A DNA stretch of 64,000 nt from Pseudoalteromonas luteoviolacea NCIMB 1944 (GTDB lineage Bacteria; Pseudomonadota; Gammaproteobacteria; Enterobacterales; Alteromonadaceae). This document shows positions 44,778-53,090 of this stretch, one piece after another. Location: assembly GCF_001625565.1 (NCBI RefSeq), contig NZ_AUXS01000056.1:1-64000 (forward strand). The letters are read 5' to 3'. The translations under genes were made by a program, and so were the position numbers. Each line of letters begins with the position of its first letter. The first letter of the stretch is position 1. Under the pieces are notes generated by a model. That model searched no databases. It was given only the letters and a program-made list of their open reading frames with translations, and was not told the DNA's origin.

Positions 44778-46046
44778 TTATTGTTTTGCTTTTTCAGCGT
44801 CAGAATTATTATTTTCTGTGGCGCTAAATGGATACAATTTGATTTTGGTATTAGCGAGTTGCATTGACTCTTTTGAATCGGATTGACTGACTATCAATTC
44901 AGGGTCGCTAATTAGTTTTTGATACAAAAACAGCATTTCGTCAGCTTCTAGGTTAGGATAGCTATCACTTAAAAACCCAAGCAGGGCAGTGCGCTTTTGC
45001 CCACTGGTTGAAAAAGACTTTTTGACATCTTGATAATCAGGAATATTGGGGCTTTGGTATGCAGGTACATCTTGATGATCAGGCAATTGATATTCTTCAT
45101 GTTCAAACTCAGCAAGGCTTGCCATATAGGCGACCATGTGGCGCTTTTGACCAAGGTTAAAACGCTGAATATCGGACACGAAGTCTGGCTGAACAGGGCT
45201 AAGCATACGATCCACCCCATTTTTACGGATAAGTCCGAGCACTTTGGCTGCTTGGCGAGTAATAAGGGTGTTCCGCCTTAATTCCTCACGCAATGGCATT
45301 AGCATATCGGCACTTTTACCCAAACTTTCTCTGCCTATTAAATGCATGTCTAATATACGCGTTCTCAGTTGCTCGAGCATACGTTTATCTTGAGCGCCTC
45401 GACCAAGCTGTTCGATTTGATTTATTTGTTCACTAATTTGCGTTTCTATGTCGCTAAAACAAGCTTGAAATGGACCGTGTATGTCAACCATTTCAAGCAT
45501 TGGTTCAATATATTCGTCAAATGCTTCTATGACAGCTTGATAACGTCGCTTCAATGATAAATTGCTGTGATCAGATTTGGCTTGCTCTACAAGATTGAGA
45601 ATTGCACTCTCATTGTGTTGATAAAGCTTTACAATTTTTCTGACCCGTTCATCCATAATACGACTAAAGCGTCGAAGCTCGCTATGGTCACCTTCATTAC
45701 CAGCCTGAACCAAGCGTGCCCCAAGCCGTTGCAAATCTTTAACTAATACGGTGATTTCTTCAGCAAGACCTAAATGCTCCTCTTGGAGCAAAAAGCTTGC
45801 AAAATCAGCGACCGCTCGGTTGATTTCGAGCTGCGAAGACTTAGCTAGAGGAATAATAATTTCTTGATTAAGCAGTCTATTTGTTTCTTTATAAACCCGT
45901 TCACTTGACCAGTTAGGGTTCTTTAATTTTATTAAGTTTTGTACATCTTTTATACTGAAATCCGACATTTTAAATCGCTTAAATAGCAACTCTAAAACGT
46001 TCCAGTGTTCATTTAATGTATTAAGAACTTTTTTCGCTGGGATCAT
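44778..46046 (-). CDS. mksF: Condensin subunit MksF (kleisin-like)
   Basis: This 422-residue, mainly helical protein is the first gene of the mks operon. It resembles the MksF/MukF kleisin family: an N-terminal winged-helix-like part (KVLNTLNEHWNVLELLFKRFK, then SDFSIKDVQNLIKLKNP), a central helical domain and a less ordered C-terminal part of about 100 residues. It links the two MksB heads and recruits MksE. GGAAAG lies 4 bases before the ATG on the minus strand. The operon is divergent from nhaD, with 158 bp between starts. Confidence 0.87.
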   Translation of the reverse strand: MIPAKKVLNTLNEHWNVLELLFKRFKMSDFSIKDVQNLIKLKNPNWSSERVYKETNRLLNQEIIIPLAKSSQLEINRAVADFASFLLQEEHLGLAEEITVLVKDLQRLGARLVQAGNEGDHSELRRFSRIMDERVRKIVKLYQHNESAILNLVEQAKSDHSNLSLKRRYQAVIEAFDEYIEPMLEMVDIHGPFQACFSDIETQISEQINQIEQLGRGAQDKRMLEQLRTRILDMHLIGRESLGKSADMLMPLREELRRNTLITRQAAKVLGLIRKNGVDRMLSPVQPDFVSDIQRFNLGQKRHMVAYMASLAEFEHEEYQLPDHQDVPAYQSPNIPDYQDVKKSFSTSGQKRTALLGFLSDSYPNLEADEMLFLYQKLISDPELIVSQSDSKESMQLANTKIKLYPFSATENNNSDAEKAKQ

Positions 46047-46204
46047 AACTTTCCAGTTTGTATCATTTTTGTGACATCACTTGTTCACGAATTTGTCATA
46101 AATTGTAATTATTGATAGCGGTCACTTGCCCATAGTGTTAGACTCCGCGCCGATTTACATCACCCTTTACAAAAATTACATTTGATTACAGGTTGTTTAC
46201 GCGT

Positions 46205-47452
46205 ATGGTCACTTCCATAATCCTAACCCTAATAGCGCTAGCTTTTGTGCTTATCGTTATAGAGGATATTATCCATGTAAACAAGGCCAAAACGACGCTT
46301 TTTTTTGGCACTTTATGTTGGATTATCGCTTTTATCTCTCCAATTCATGGCGAAAGCTCAGAAACTATACAACATCAGCTCGATCACAACATCTTAGAAA
46401 TTGCGACGTTATGGCTTTTTTTAATGGCTGCGATGACTTTTGTTGCTTATTTAAACTCTAAAGGTTTTATTCAAAACATTGTCCATCGCATCATGCCTGA
46501 GCAGATCAGCGAGAGAAAGTTAATGTTTCTCGTCGGTGCTTTTGCGTTTATATTTTCTTCGATTTCTGACAACATTACTGCGACGCTAATATCTTTGGCT
46601 GTTGTCATGTCCTTAAAACTGGATGCGAAAAAGCTAGTAAAGTATGCCACATTAATCATTTTTAGCGTAAATTCTGGTGGTGTTTCGCTGATCACTGGTG
46701 ATGTAACAACCTTGATGATATTTTTGGCGGGTAAAGTCACAATACCGGATCTCTTGCTGTTAGTTTTGCCGGCCATCGTGAGCGTATTTGCATTGGCAGC
46801 AATGTTATCCATCGGTATGAATGAGCAACTTTACTTTGCACGCCAAGAATTACGCCGTATTGAAAAGACTGACATAACGATTGCAGTCATTTTTATGTCC
46901 ACCGTACTTGCCACGTTGTTTTTAAGTGTTCAGTATCAAGTACCGCCTATGCTGACGTTTTTATTCGGTTTGTCATTTATGTTTCTAGTTGCGCAATTTT
47001 TAATGCGAAAAAAAGACGTCAACAAAAAGATAATCGATTACATTAGAGAAATAGAATACGACACGCTGCTATTTTTTGTAGGTGTACTGCTGTTGGTGGG
47101 GGCGCTTAAGGAAGTTGGCGTGTTAAGTATGTTTACTGAACTCTATCAATATTTGGCACCTGAATATGCAAATTATTTGGTTGGGTTGCTGAGTGCAGCA
47201 GTAGACAATGTGCCACTAACCGCAGCGTTATTAAAAGCGCAGATCGAAATGACCCCACAGCAATGGCTAACATTTACCTATGCAACAGGTGTGGGTGGCT
47301 CTATGCTAATTATTGGTTCCGCTGCGGGTATTATTGCGATGAGTAAAGTAAAAGCATTGACCTTTATGAGTTATTTAAAAATGGCGCTGTATTTACTGAT
47401 TGCTTATACCATAGGTTACGCTGGATCGTATTATATGGGGCAACTTATTTAA
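46205..47452 (+). CDS. nhaD: Na+/H+ antiporter, NhaD type
   Basis: This 415-residue inner-membrane protein (419 from the in-frame TTG at 46193) has about ten to eleven hydrophobic segments. The inverted repeat of the ArsB/NhaD superfamily is visible in the paired SSISDNITATLISLAV and LLSAAVDNVPLTAALL, where Asp and Asn bind sodium. Neither start has a strong ribosome-binding site (AGG at 46190-46192 sits 12 bases before the ATG). NhaD exchangers give alkaline-range sodium extrusion in marine and halophilic bacteria. It is monocistronic, followed by a terminator. Confidence 0.9.
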   Translation: MVTSIILTLIALAFVLIVIEDIIHVNKAKTTLFFGTLCWIIAFISPIHGESSETIQHQLDHNILEIATLWLFLMAAMTFVAYLNSKGFIQNIVHRIMPEQISERKLMFLVGAFAFIFSSISDNITATLISLAVVMSLKLDAKKLVKYATLIIFSVNSGGVSLITGDVTTLMIFLAGKVTIPDLLLLVLPAIVSVFALAAMLSIGMNEQLYFARQELRRIEKTDITIAVIFMSTVLATLFLSVQYQVPPMLTFLFGLSFMFLVAQFLMRKKDVNKKIIDYIREIEYDTLLFFVGVLLLVGALKEVGVLSMFTELYQYLAPEYANYLVGLLSAAVDNVPLTAALLKAQIEMTPQQWLTFTYATGVGGSMLIIGSAAGIIAMSKVKALTFMSYLKMALYLLIAYTIGYAGSYYMGQLI

Positions 47453-47482
47453 GTCTTTTTTGGTGTTAAGGTACAAAATTAC

Positions 47483-47509
47483 TTGACACCTAGACGTCTA
47501 AAAGATAGT
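47483..47509 (+). promoter_or_regulatory. Candidate lysC promoter with a perfect MetJ (met) box
   Basis: TTGACA (47483-47488) is a perfect -35; candidate -10 elements GATAGT (47504-47509) or TAGTTT (47506-47511) are weaker. Between them lies AGACGTCT (47492-47499), the exact 8-base methionine-repressor box, directly preceded by TGACACCT (47484-47491, five of eight matches). MetJ binds two or more adjoining boxes, so this would be a minimal operator over the promoter. The operator and the -10 assignment are inferences. Confidence 0.45.
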
Positions 47510-47513
47510 TTTT

Positions 47514-47544
47514 AAAAGCCTGCTCTTGTAGCAGGTTTTATTTT
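47514..47544 (+). terminator. Terminator after nhaD
   Basis: AAAGCCTGCT (47514-47523) pairs with AGCAGGTTTT (47529-47538, one G-T) around CTTGT, followed by ATTTT. Confidence 0.75.
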
Positions 47545-47574
47545 GCCGGTGTTCAGCTTAATACCCGCAAAATA

Positions 47575-47753
47575 GACAGAAGAGGTGCGATGCTTAGGTA
47601 GCTTGTTCGAGGACACGACATCCGACGACAGCAAGCGAGGGAAGTATTCGCCGAGGAAAGTGATTGGTCGTATCAATGACTTTTCGGTTTACGGGGTTGA
47701 ATCCTCGGAACTGTCACCGTTTATTGGTGGAGAGCTTCTGGCAGTGGTTTTTT
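47575..47753 (+). promoter_or_regulatory. Lysine riboswitch (L-box) in the lysC leader
   Basis: The P1 helix is CAGAAG (47576-47581) with CTTCTG (47735-47740). Conserved core pieces follow in order: AGAGGTGCG, GATGC, the loop strand GTTCGAGGA, GCCGAGGAAAGTGA, TCGGTTTACGGGG..ATCCTCGG and GTCACC...GGTGGAG. This layout matches the E. coli lysC lysine aptamer piece by piece. A T-run at 47748-47753 right after P1 may form a transcription terminator when lysine is bound. The 66-codon open frame across this region is not a gene. Confidence 0.93.
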
Positions 47754-47786
47754 CAATATATTTCTATTTCCTCTTGCCAAGTTAGT

Positions 47787-47828
47787 TCTCCTTATTTTTT
47801 TGATAGTACATGTGCTATCACAAGGAGA
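47787..47828 (+). promoter_or_regulatory. Helix able to hide the lysC ribosome-binding site
   Basis: TCTCCTT (47787-47793) is exactly complementary to AAGGAGA (47822-47828), which holds the lysC ribosome-binding site. A second hairpin, GATAGTAC with GTGCTATC (47802-47819), fits inside the loop. The structure lies directly after the lysine aptamer and could act as a translational switch, alone or in addition to termination. Confidence 0.5.
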
Positions 47829-47832
47829 TAAA

Positions 47833-49179
47833 ATGAATTCCCAGTCTGTTGTTGCTAAGTTCGGTGGTACAAGTGTTGCTGACTACACTGCTATGTATCG
47901 TTGTGCACAAATTATTAATGACGACCCTAAGGTAAAAGTCGTGGTTGTAAGTGCCAGTGCAGGTGTTACAAATCACCTAGTAGAGCTAGTTCAACAAAAA
48001 GCCAATCATCAAGAGCGTTTGGCACTGGTAGACGCGGTTATGCAAATTCAGCACCGCATTCTTGAACATGTCACCCTAGACTCAGACTTACAAATCGGTT
48101 TCGAAGAAACTTATTCAGAATTTAAAGAAATAGCAATGTTACCCGCACTGAGTGCACAGCAATGTGACGAAGTGTTGAGTTTTGGTGAACGTTTTTCTTC
48201 ATTCATCTTTACTCAAGTGCTACGAACGCTAGGCGTCAATTCAGTCCGCTTTGACGTTAGAAACATTCTAAAAACGGATAGTAATTTTTCAAAAGCGACA
48301 CCAGATATTGAAGCTTCGGCAGCAGCCGCCGCTGAACATTTGGCTCCGCTGTTAGATAATCATGTGGTAGTAACACAGGGTTTTATCGGCAGTGATAAAT
48401 ATGGGCAAACGACCACTTTGGGCCGCGGTGGTTCTGATTACAGTGCGGCGTTAATCGCAGAGGCAATTGATGCTGACAGTGTGCAAATTTGGACTGATGT
48501 AGTTGGCATTTTCAGTACAGATCCTAGACTCTGTACTAAAGCGAAACCAATTCCGAGATTGAGCTTTGACGAAGCGGCTGAAATGGCAACGTTTGGCGCG
48601 AAAGTGCTGCATCCAGCGACGATTTTACCTGCCAGCAGAAAAGGTATCTCTGTTTTTGTCGGCTCAAGTAAAGCGCCTGAGCAAGGTGGTACTTGGATTG
48701 AAAAAGAAACTCAGGCTCAGTCTGGGATCCGTGCCGTCACACAACGTAAGAACCAAATCCTATTAACATTAAAAAGCCCTGAAATGTTGTTAGCAAGCGG
48801 CTTTCTCGCGAAAATTTTTACGATATTAAGTAACTACAATATATCGGTCGATCTTGTTACGACTTCTGAAATAAGTGTTGCTTTGACCTTAGATAATGCG
48901 CCTAATGCGTCACGTCCAGAGCTTGAACAAGCGTGTCTTGATGAGCTTGGTGAATTTTGTCACGTTAGTGTAGAGAACAATTTGACGTTAGTCGCTATGA
49001 TAGGCTCTGAAATTCAGCTAAAAGGGGGAGATGATTGTTTGGTTGATGTGTTATCTGAATTCGATATACGTCTAATTTGCCATGGTGCAAGTCGTCACAA
49101 TTTATGCTTCTTAGTTGAACAGGCCAGCTCAGATCAAGTCGTTCAAGCAATCCATCAAAAATTGTTGGAAGCGGCCTAA
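47833..49179 (+). CDS. lysC: Aspartate kinase, lysine-sensitive type (LysC)
   Basis: This 448-residue enzyme phosphorylates aspartate, the first step to lysine, threonine and methionine. The kinase domain opens with VVAKFGGTSVADYTAM (Lys9 to Ser14) and has GRGGSDYSAALIAEAI and IWTDVVGIFSTDPR. Two ACT regulatory domains occupy about 300-448. The length and lack of a homoserine dehydrogenase fusion fit aspartokinase III. The start is ATG 47833, with AAGGAG 5 bases upstream. An earlier in-frame start at 47800 lies within leader structure and is rejected. Regulation by the lysine riboswitch is strongly supported. Confidence 0.95.
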   Translation: MNSQSVVAKFGGTSVADYTAMYRCAQIINDDPKVKVVVVSASAGVTNHLVELVQQKANHQERLALVDAVMQIQHRILEHVTLDSDLQIGFEETYSEFKEIAMLPALSAQQCDEVLSFGERFSSFIFTQVLRTLGVNSVRFDVRNILKTDSNFSKATPDIEASAAAAAEHLAPLLDNHVVVTQGFIGSDKYGQTTTLGRGGSDYSAALIAEAIDADSVQIWTDVVGIFSTDPRLCTKAKPIPRLSFDEAAEMATFGAKVLHPATILPASRKGISVFVGSSKAPEQGGTWIEKETQAQSGIRAVTQRKNQILLTLKSPEMLLASGFLAKIFTILSNYNISVDLVTTSEISVALTLDNAPNASRPELEQACLDELGEFCHVSVENNLTLVAMIGSEIQLKGGDDCLVDVLSEFDIRLICHGASRHNLCFLVEQASSDQVVQAIHQKLLEAA

Positions 49180-49191
49180 AATTCTGGTTTT

Positions 49192-49238
49192 ACGATAGTA
49201 GCTTAGGTATATTTTCTAGGCTACTATCGTTTCTGTTG
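49192..49238 (+). terminator. Terminator after lysC
   Basis: A 15-bp stem with one G-T pair (49192-49206 with 49216-49230), nine-base loop, followed by TTCTGTT. Confidence 0.8.
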
Positions 49239-49340
49239 TTGATGAAATAACTTTATAACAAATATTAATGATAAAGTTGCAATAAAGAACCCGAGGTGGC
49301 ACTCTTAATAAAGTAACAATAATTTGCATAAGGGCCTCCC

Positions 49341-49871
49341 ATGCAGTATCAAGATATCTATGAGTTTTGGTTTGTTACATGCTCAGAAAAAGATTGGTGG
49401 CAGAAGTCATCAGCGTTTGACCAAAAAATCAAAAGTCAATTTTCAGTTCTACATAAAATGGCACACAACGGCGAGTTGGAAAGGTGGAGAGATACCCCTG
49501 TTGGCTCATTGTGTGAGATTATCGTTTTAGACCAATTCCCGAGAAATATGTACAGAGATACACCGCAGGCTTTTGCCAGTGATGCTCTGGCTTTGAGCTT
49601 GTCTCAACAGGCCATTGATAAAGGGTTTGATCAGGCCCTAAACGATACAGAAGTAGGTTTTTTATATATGCCGTTTATGCATAGTGAGAGCGCGGTCATT
49701 CATCGCCAAGCAGAGGCTTTATTTCGCGAATTACCGGGCTACGAATTTGAGCTGGCACATAAAAAAATAATTGATCGATTTGGACGTTACCCTCACAGAA
49801 ACGAGATTCTAGGTCGAGTCTCAACGGATGAAGAGCTTGAGTTTTTGCAGCAGCCTGGCTCTAGTTTTTAA
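49341..49871 (+). CDS. DUF924 family protein
   Basis: This 176-residue cytoplasmic protein has the DUF924 (COG3803) pattern: IYEFWFV near the start, WWQKSSAFD, then IVLDQFPRNMYRDTPQAFASDALAL and FLYMPFMHSESAVIHR. The fold is predicted all-helical, TPR-like. No biochemical role is established. The start is ATG 49341, preceded by AAGGGCC, a weak ribosome-binding site. It is a single gene between lysC and the NSS transporter. Confidence 0.9.
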   Translation: MQYQDIYEFWFVTCSEKDWWQKSSAFDQKIKSQFSVLHKMAHNGELERWRDTPVGSLCEIIVLDQFPRNMYRDTPQAFASDALALSLSQQAIDKGFDQALNDTEVGFLYMPFMHSESAVIHRQAEALFRELPGYEFELAHKKIIDRFGRYPHRNEILGRVSTDEELEFLQQPGSSF

Positions 49872-49951
49872 TTGGTGAGTTTTATTCATTAATGGGCGAG
49901 GGGAGTTCCCGTATCAGGGTTGTTGTGCTCGCATTTTTCAATCAAAAAGGT

Positions 49952-49957
49952 ATAATC
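49952..49957 (+). promoter_or_regulatory. Consensus -10 element upstream of the NSS transporter
   Basis: A perfect TATAAT lies 36 bases before the start codon. The -35 at a 17-base spacing, CTCGCA, is poor, so the promoter call is tentative. Confidence 0.4.
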
Positions 49958-49992
49958 GCTGGCCAAAACAATAATTATATTTGTGTTCGATT

Positions 49993-51318
49993 ATGGCTCA
50001 GGTACGTGATGGTTTTCAAAGCCGACTTGGCTTTGTCCTAGCAGCAGCGGGTGCCGCTGTTGGTTTAGGAAATATTTGGGGCTTCCCAACTCAAGCTGCC
50101 AATCATGGCGGTGGTGCATTTTTACTCGCATATTTTATCGTTATCTTTTTGCTGGCATTACCTGCGTTGTATACCGAGCTTTATCTCGGTCATCAAGCAC
50201 AGGCAAATCCAGTAAAAGCTCTCAAGCAAGCTTGGCAAGAAAAGCAACCTAATGTAGGAGCGGCCGCTGGCTATATTGGTTTGAGTGGCGCAATTGTGAT
50301 GCTCAGCTTCTATTCTATTGTTGCCGGTTGGATGCTGGCACATTCTCTAGAACCGTTAACTTCGTTGTTTGGTATGGATGCTGTGAGTCAGTTTTTAACT
50401 GGTGACTCAACGGCGAGAAACTTTGTGTTTACGCCTTTGATGCTGCTGTTAACTGCGGCAATTATTTTAAAAGGGGTGAAATCAGGTATCGAAACTTGGT
50501 CTCGTCGATTAATGCCAATGTTGCTACTTTTGTTGTGCTGCTTGATTGCTTATATGGCAACGTTAGAAGGGGCGGCAGAAGGATTCAAAGCTTACTTGGT
50601 CCCTAATTTTGATAAGATTACTGATCCGGATTTGATCATTGCAGCAATGGGCCAGGCATTTTTCTCGTTGTCTCTTGGTGTCGGTTGTATGATGATTTAT
50701 GGCTCATATCTAAAGCCCAATGAAAACTTACCTAAGTTGACTTTTAGTGTCGCCATGTTGGATACCGGTGTTGCATTTTTAGCTGGTTTGCTGATTATTC
50801 CGGCTATTTTCGTGGCGCAGCAAAACGGCGTGGAAGTTTTTCAAGATGGAAAATTAGCTGGGGAAGGGCGTCTGATCTTTGCAATTTTACCAGAGCTATT
50901 TAAAAGTATGGGCCAAATAGGCATTTGGGTCGGTCTCACGTTCTTCGTACTTATGTCTATTGCTTCTTTAACTTCGACTATTTCCTCTACAGAAATACCG
51001 GTTTCATTCTTAGTTGAAAATCATGGTATGGGAAGAAGAAAAGCAACATGGATTGTCACTTTAGTGATTTTAGTTTGTTCAAGCTTAATCATTATGAACT
51101 TTGATTGGCTGTTTGGTTTGGTGATTTCAGTGTTCACTCGATATCAACTACCTTTGATGGGACTTTTTTACTTTATCACAGTTGGTTGGATGTGGAAGCG
51201 AGGTAATACACTGCTATTGGACGCGACAGGTTTACGCTATTGGTTTGCTCAGTATTTGCGATTTATTTGTCCGATACTAATGACAGCCGTATTCGTTAAT
51301 GTCGTTATCAATAAATAA
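49993..51318 (+). CDS. Sodium-dependent transporter, NSS family
   Basis: This 441-residue inner-membrane protein has the LeuT-type NSS signature at its start: FQSRLGFVLAAAGAAVGLGNIWGFP with the sodium-site GNIW. About eleven membrane segments follow. LeuT-like sodium and substrate sites appear in SFYSIVAGWML, FFSLSLGVGCMMIYGSY and VLMSIASLTSTIS. Substrates are usually amino acids, with tryptophan, leucine or tyrosine as common choices; the substrate here cannot be read. ATG 49993 is the start; the TTG at 49981 would add four unusual residues. Confidence 0.9.
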   Translation: MAQVRDGFQSRLGFVLAAAGAAVGLGNIWGFPTQAANHGGGAFLLAYFIVIFLLALPALYTELYLGHQAQANPVKALKQAWQEKQPNVGAAAGYIGLSGAIVMLSFYSIVAGWMLAHSLEPLTSLFGMDAVSQFLTGDSTARNFVFTPLMLLLTAAIILKGVKSGIETWSRRLMPMLLLLLCCLIAYMATLEGAAEGFKAYLVPNFDKITDPDLIIAAMGQAFFSLSLGVGCMMIYGSYLKPNENLPKLTFSVAMLDTGVAFLAGLLIIPAIFVAQQNGVEVFQDGKLAGEGRLIFAILPELFKSMGQIGIWVGLTFFVLMSIASLTSTISSTEIPVSFLVENHGMGRRKATWIVTLVILVCSSLIIMNFDWLFGLVISVFTRYQLPLMGLFYFITVGWMWKRGNTLLLDATGLRYWFAQYLRFICPILMTAVFVNVVINK

Positions 51319-51330
51319 CACCAAATTGCA

Positions 51331-51374
51331 GATAACAAAAAAGCGCAGCCATTTGGCTGCGCTTTTTTGTTATC
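51331..51374. terminator. Bidirectional terminator with a perfect 20-bp stem
   Basis: Positions 51331-51350 pair without mismatch with 51355-51374 around ATTT. The GC core AAGCGCAGCC/GGCTGCGCTT is flanked by A6 and T6. It lies between the converging NSS and D-lactate dehydrogenase genes. Confidence 0.93.
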
Positions 51375-51400
51375 ATTTGGTTTAAAAGGGGCCATATGTA

Positions 51401-52378
51401 CTAAACGAGGTTTGGAGTATGCGTCTTGTGTTTAAGTGCATATAAGTTTTTCAGTGTGGTATTTGCTATTTCTGTCAGTGCTTCTTGTGTAAAGAACCCT
51501 TGATGACCTGTGATTAGTACATTAGGAAAACCACTTAGCCTTACAAAGGTGTCATCTTGGATGATCTCTTCACGGCGGTCTTTGAAAAAAAGTTCCGATT
51601 CCTGCTCGTATACATCTAACCCTAAATATCCGATTTTCTTTGATTTGAGTGCAGTAATGCATGCGGGTGTGTCAATTATCGCACCGCGACTGGTGTTAAT
51701 CACCATAACGCCTTGCTTCATTTTCTCAAATGCTTGAGCATCAAGTAAGTGATGTGTAGCATCGGTTAGGGGACAATGTAGGGATATGATATCGCTCTGC
51801 TGTAAAAGCATATCGAGTGACACCTGTGTATAAGAGCCTTCGCCGATGTTGGGATCATATACAAGCGTGTGCGCACCAAAGCCATTTAAGATAGACACCA
51901 AGGCTTGGCCAATTTTACCACAACCAATTAAACCAACAGTTTTGTTGTGGATATTAAATCCCAATAACCCATTGAGGTCAAAATTCTCTTCTCGGATACG
52001 GTTATATGCTTTATGTGTTTTTCTCGCTAGGGTGAGTATCAAGGCCATGCAGTGCTCTGCAACCGCCTCCGGGCTGTATGAGGGAACTCGCACAACTTGC
52101 AGGCCCAATGCATGCGCTGACTCAATGTCCACATTATTGTAGCCAGCACACCTCAGAGCGATGTATTTAATACCGAGTTCTGCTAATTCAGCGAGTACAC
52201 AAGCGTTGAGATCATCATTGACAAACACGCATACGGCATCATAGCCAGCCGCCAAATAAACGGTATCTCTGTTTAGATTATGTTCGAAATACGCAAACTC
52301 AAAATCAATGAAATTTTTAATTGCTTGAGAGAAGAATGCGTTTTCATATTTTTGCGAACTGAAAAGTGCTACTTTCAT
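51401..52378 (-). CDS. ldhA: D-lactate dehydrogenase, 2-hydroxyacid dehydrogenase family
   Basis: This 325-residue NAD-dependent enzyme reduces pyruvate to D-lactate in fermentation. The substrate arginine lies in YIALRCAGYNNVD, the NAD site is VGLIGCGKIGQALV, and the catalytic His is in ITGHQGFFTQEAL, the LdhA-type motif. The overall length agrees with E. coli LdhA (329). It overlaps the 3' end of the glutathione peroxidase gene by 35 bases, so the two form one minus-strand transcript ending at the 20-bp-stem terminator. Confidence 0.93.
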   Translation of the reverse strand: MKVALFSSQKYENAFFSQAIKNFIDFEFAYFEHNLNRDTVYLAAGYDAVCVFVNDDLNACVLAELAELGIKYIALRCAGYNNVDIESAHALGLQVVRVPSYSPEAVAEHCMALILTLARKTHKAYNRIREENFDLNGLLGFNIHNKTVGLIGCGKIGQALVSILNGFGAHTLVYDPNIGEGSYTQVSLDMLLQQSDIISLHCPLTDATHHLLDAQAFEKMKQGVMVINTSRGAIIDTPACITALKSKKIGYLGLDVYEQESELFFKDRREEIIQDDTFVRLSGFPNVLITGHQGFFTQEALTEIANTTLKNLYALKHKTHTPNLV

Positions 52379-52859
52379 CTTGCAACTGACCCTCGATGAT
52401 CTGCTTTAAAGATTCAGGCTTTGTACGCGGTGCATAGCGTGACAAAAGCTCGCCATTATTACCGATTAAAAATTTAGTGTAGTTCCATTTTATTGCTCTA
52501 TTTTGAGCAATGCCCCGCGTATGTGATTTTAGGTAATTAAATAAAGGATGAGCATCAGGGCCATTAACCAATGTTTTTTCAGCAACTTTAAAACTCAAAC
52601 TAAAATGTGATTGATAAAACTCACGAAGCATTTCATTTTCTAACGGCTCATTTTTACCAAATTGATTGCATGGGAATGCAATTATCTCCAGGCCTTGTTT
52701 ATTATACTTACGATACATTTTTTCAAGGGCGGTGAGCTGTGGCGTAAAACTACATTTACTTGCGATGTTGACAATGATAACGGGTCTATTTTGATATGAC
52801 CTAAGTGAAACTGTCTCACCAGTAAGTAACTTAACACTGTATCTGTAAATATTATCCAT
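52344..52859 (-). CDS. Glutathione peroxidase family protein (cysteine type)
   Basis: This 171-residue thioredoxin-fold peroxidase reduces peroxides. The active-site block is VNIASKCSFTPQ with Cys in place of selenocysteine, followed by IIAFPCNQFGKNEP and the tryptophan motif IKWNYTKFLI. Bacterial members of this kind often use thioredoxin. The normal signal-peptide form (BtuE-like) is not seen, so it is cytoplasmic. It starts the ldhA transcript, and its end overlaps ldhA. Confidence 0.93.
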   Translation of the reverse strand: MDNIYRYSVKLLTGETVSLRSYQNRPVIIVNIASKCSFTPQLTALEKMYRKYNKQGLEIIAFPCNQFGKNEPLENEMLREFYQSHFSLSFKVAEKTLVNGPDAHPLFNYLKSHTRGIAQNRAIKWNYTKFLIGNNGELLSRYAPRTKPESLKQIIEGQLQDESSTFQFAKI

Positions 52860-53059
52860 GCTGCAAAGTTCCGTGCATATAACGAGTTGTATTTATAATT
52901 TTCATGTGGAGTTGTTGTGTAATCCACTGACTGCCAATGAGGTGTAATCCCCTCCATTGTTCAAGCATAGCAGTCATTTTGGTCAATTTTATGTCAAGGG
53001 AGTTTAAATTTAACCAAATGTACACAAATGATAAGTGAAGAGAGATTTAAAGCAGAGCT

Positions 53060-53079
53060 GTGCCACCGGTGTGGCACAA
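53060..53079. terminator. Hairpin after the hydroxyacid dehydrogenase gene
   Basis: TGTGCCAC and GTGGCACA form an 8-bp GC-rich stem around CGGT. A T-run precedes it on the minus strand but does not follow it, so its role as terminator is probable rather than certain. Confidence 0.5.
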
Positions 53080-53090
53080 AAAAGTAAAGT

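Noticed and set aside
47585..47785. 66-codon open frame before lysC
   Set aside because: It falls within the lysine riboswitch; the conserved RNA core explains the sequence.
47800..47832. Longer lysC start at 47800
   Set aside because: It would add 11 residues translated from leader structure; ATG 47833 has the proper ribosome-binding site and the family N terminus.
52344..52859. Selenocysteine in the glutathione peroxidase
   Set aside because: The active-site codon is a normal Cys codon within an uninterrupted frame; no recoding is needed.
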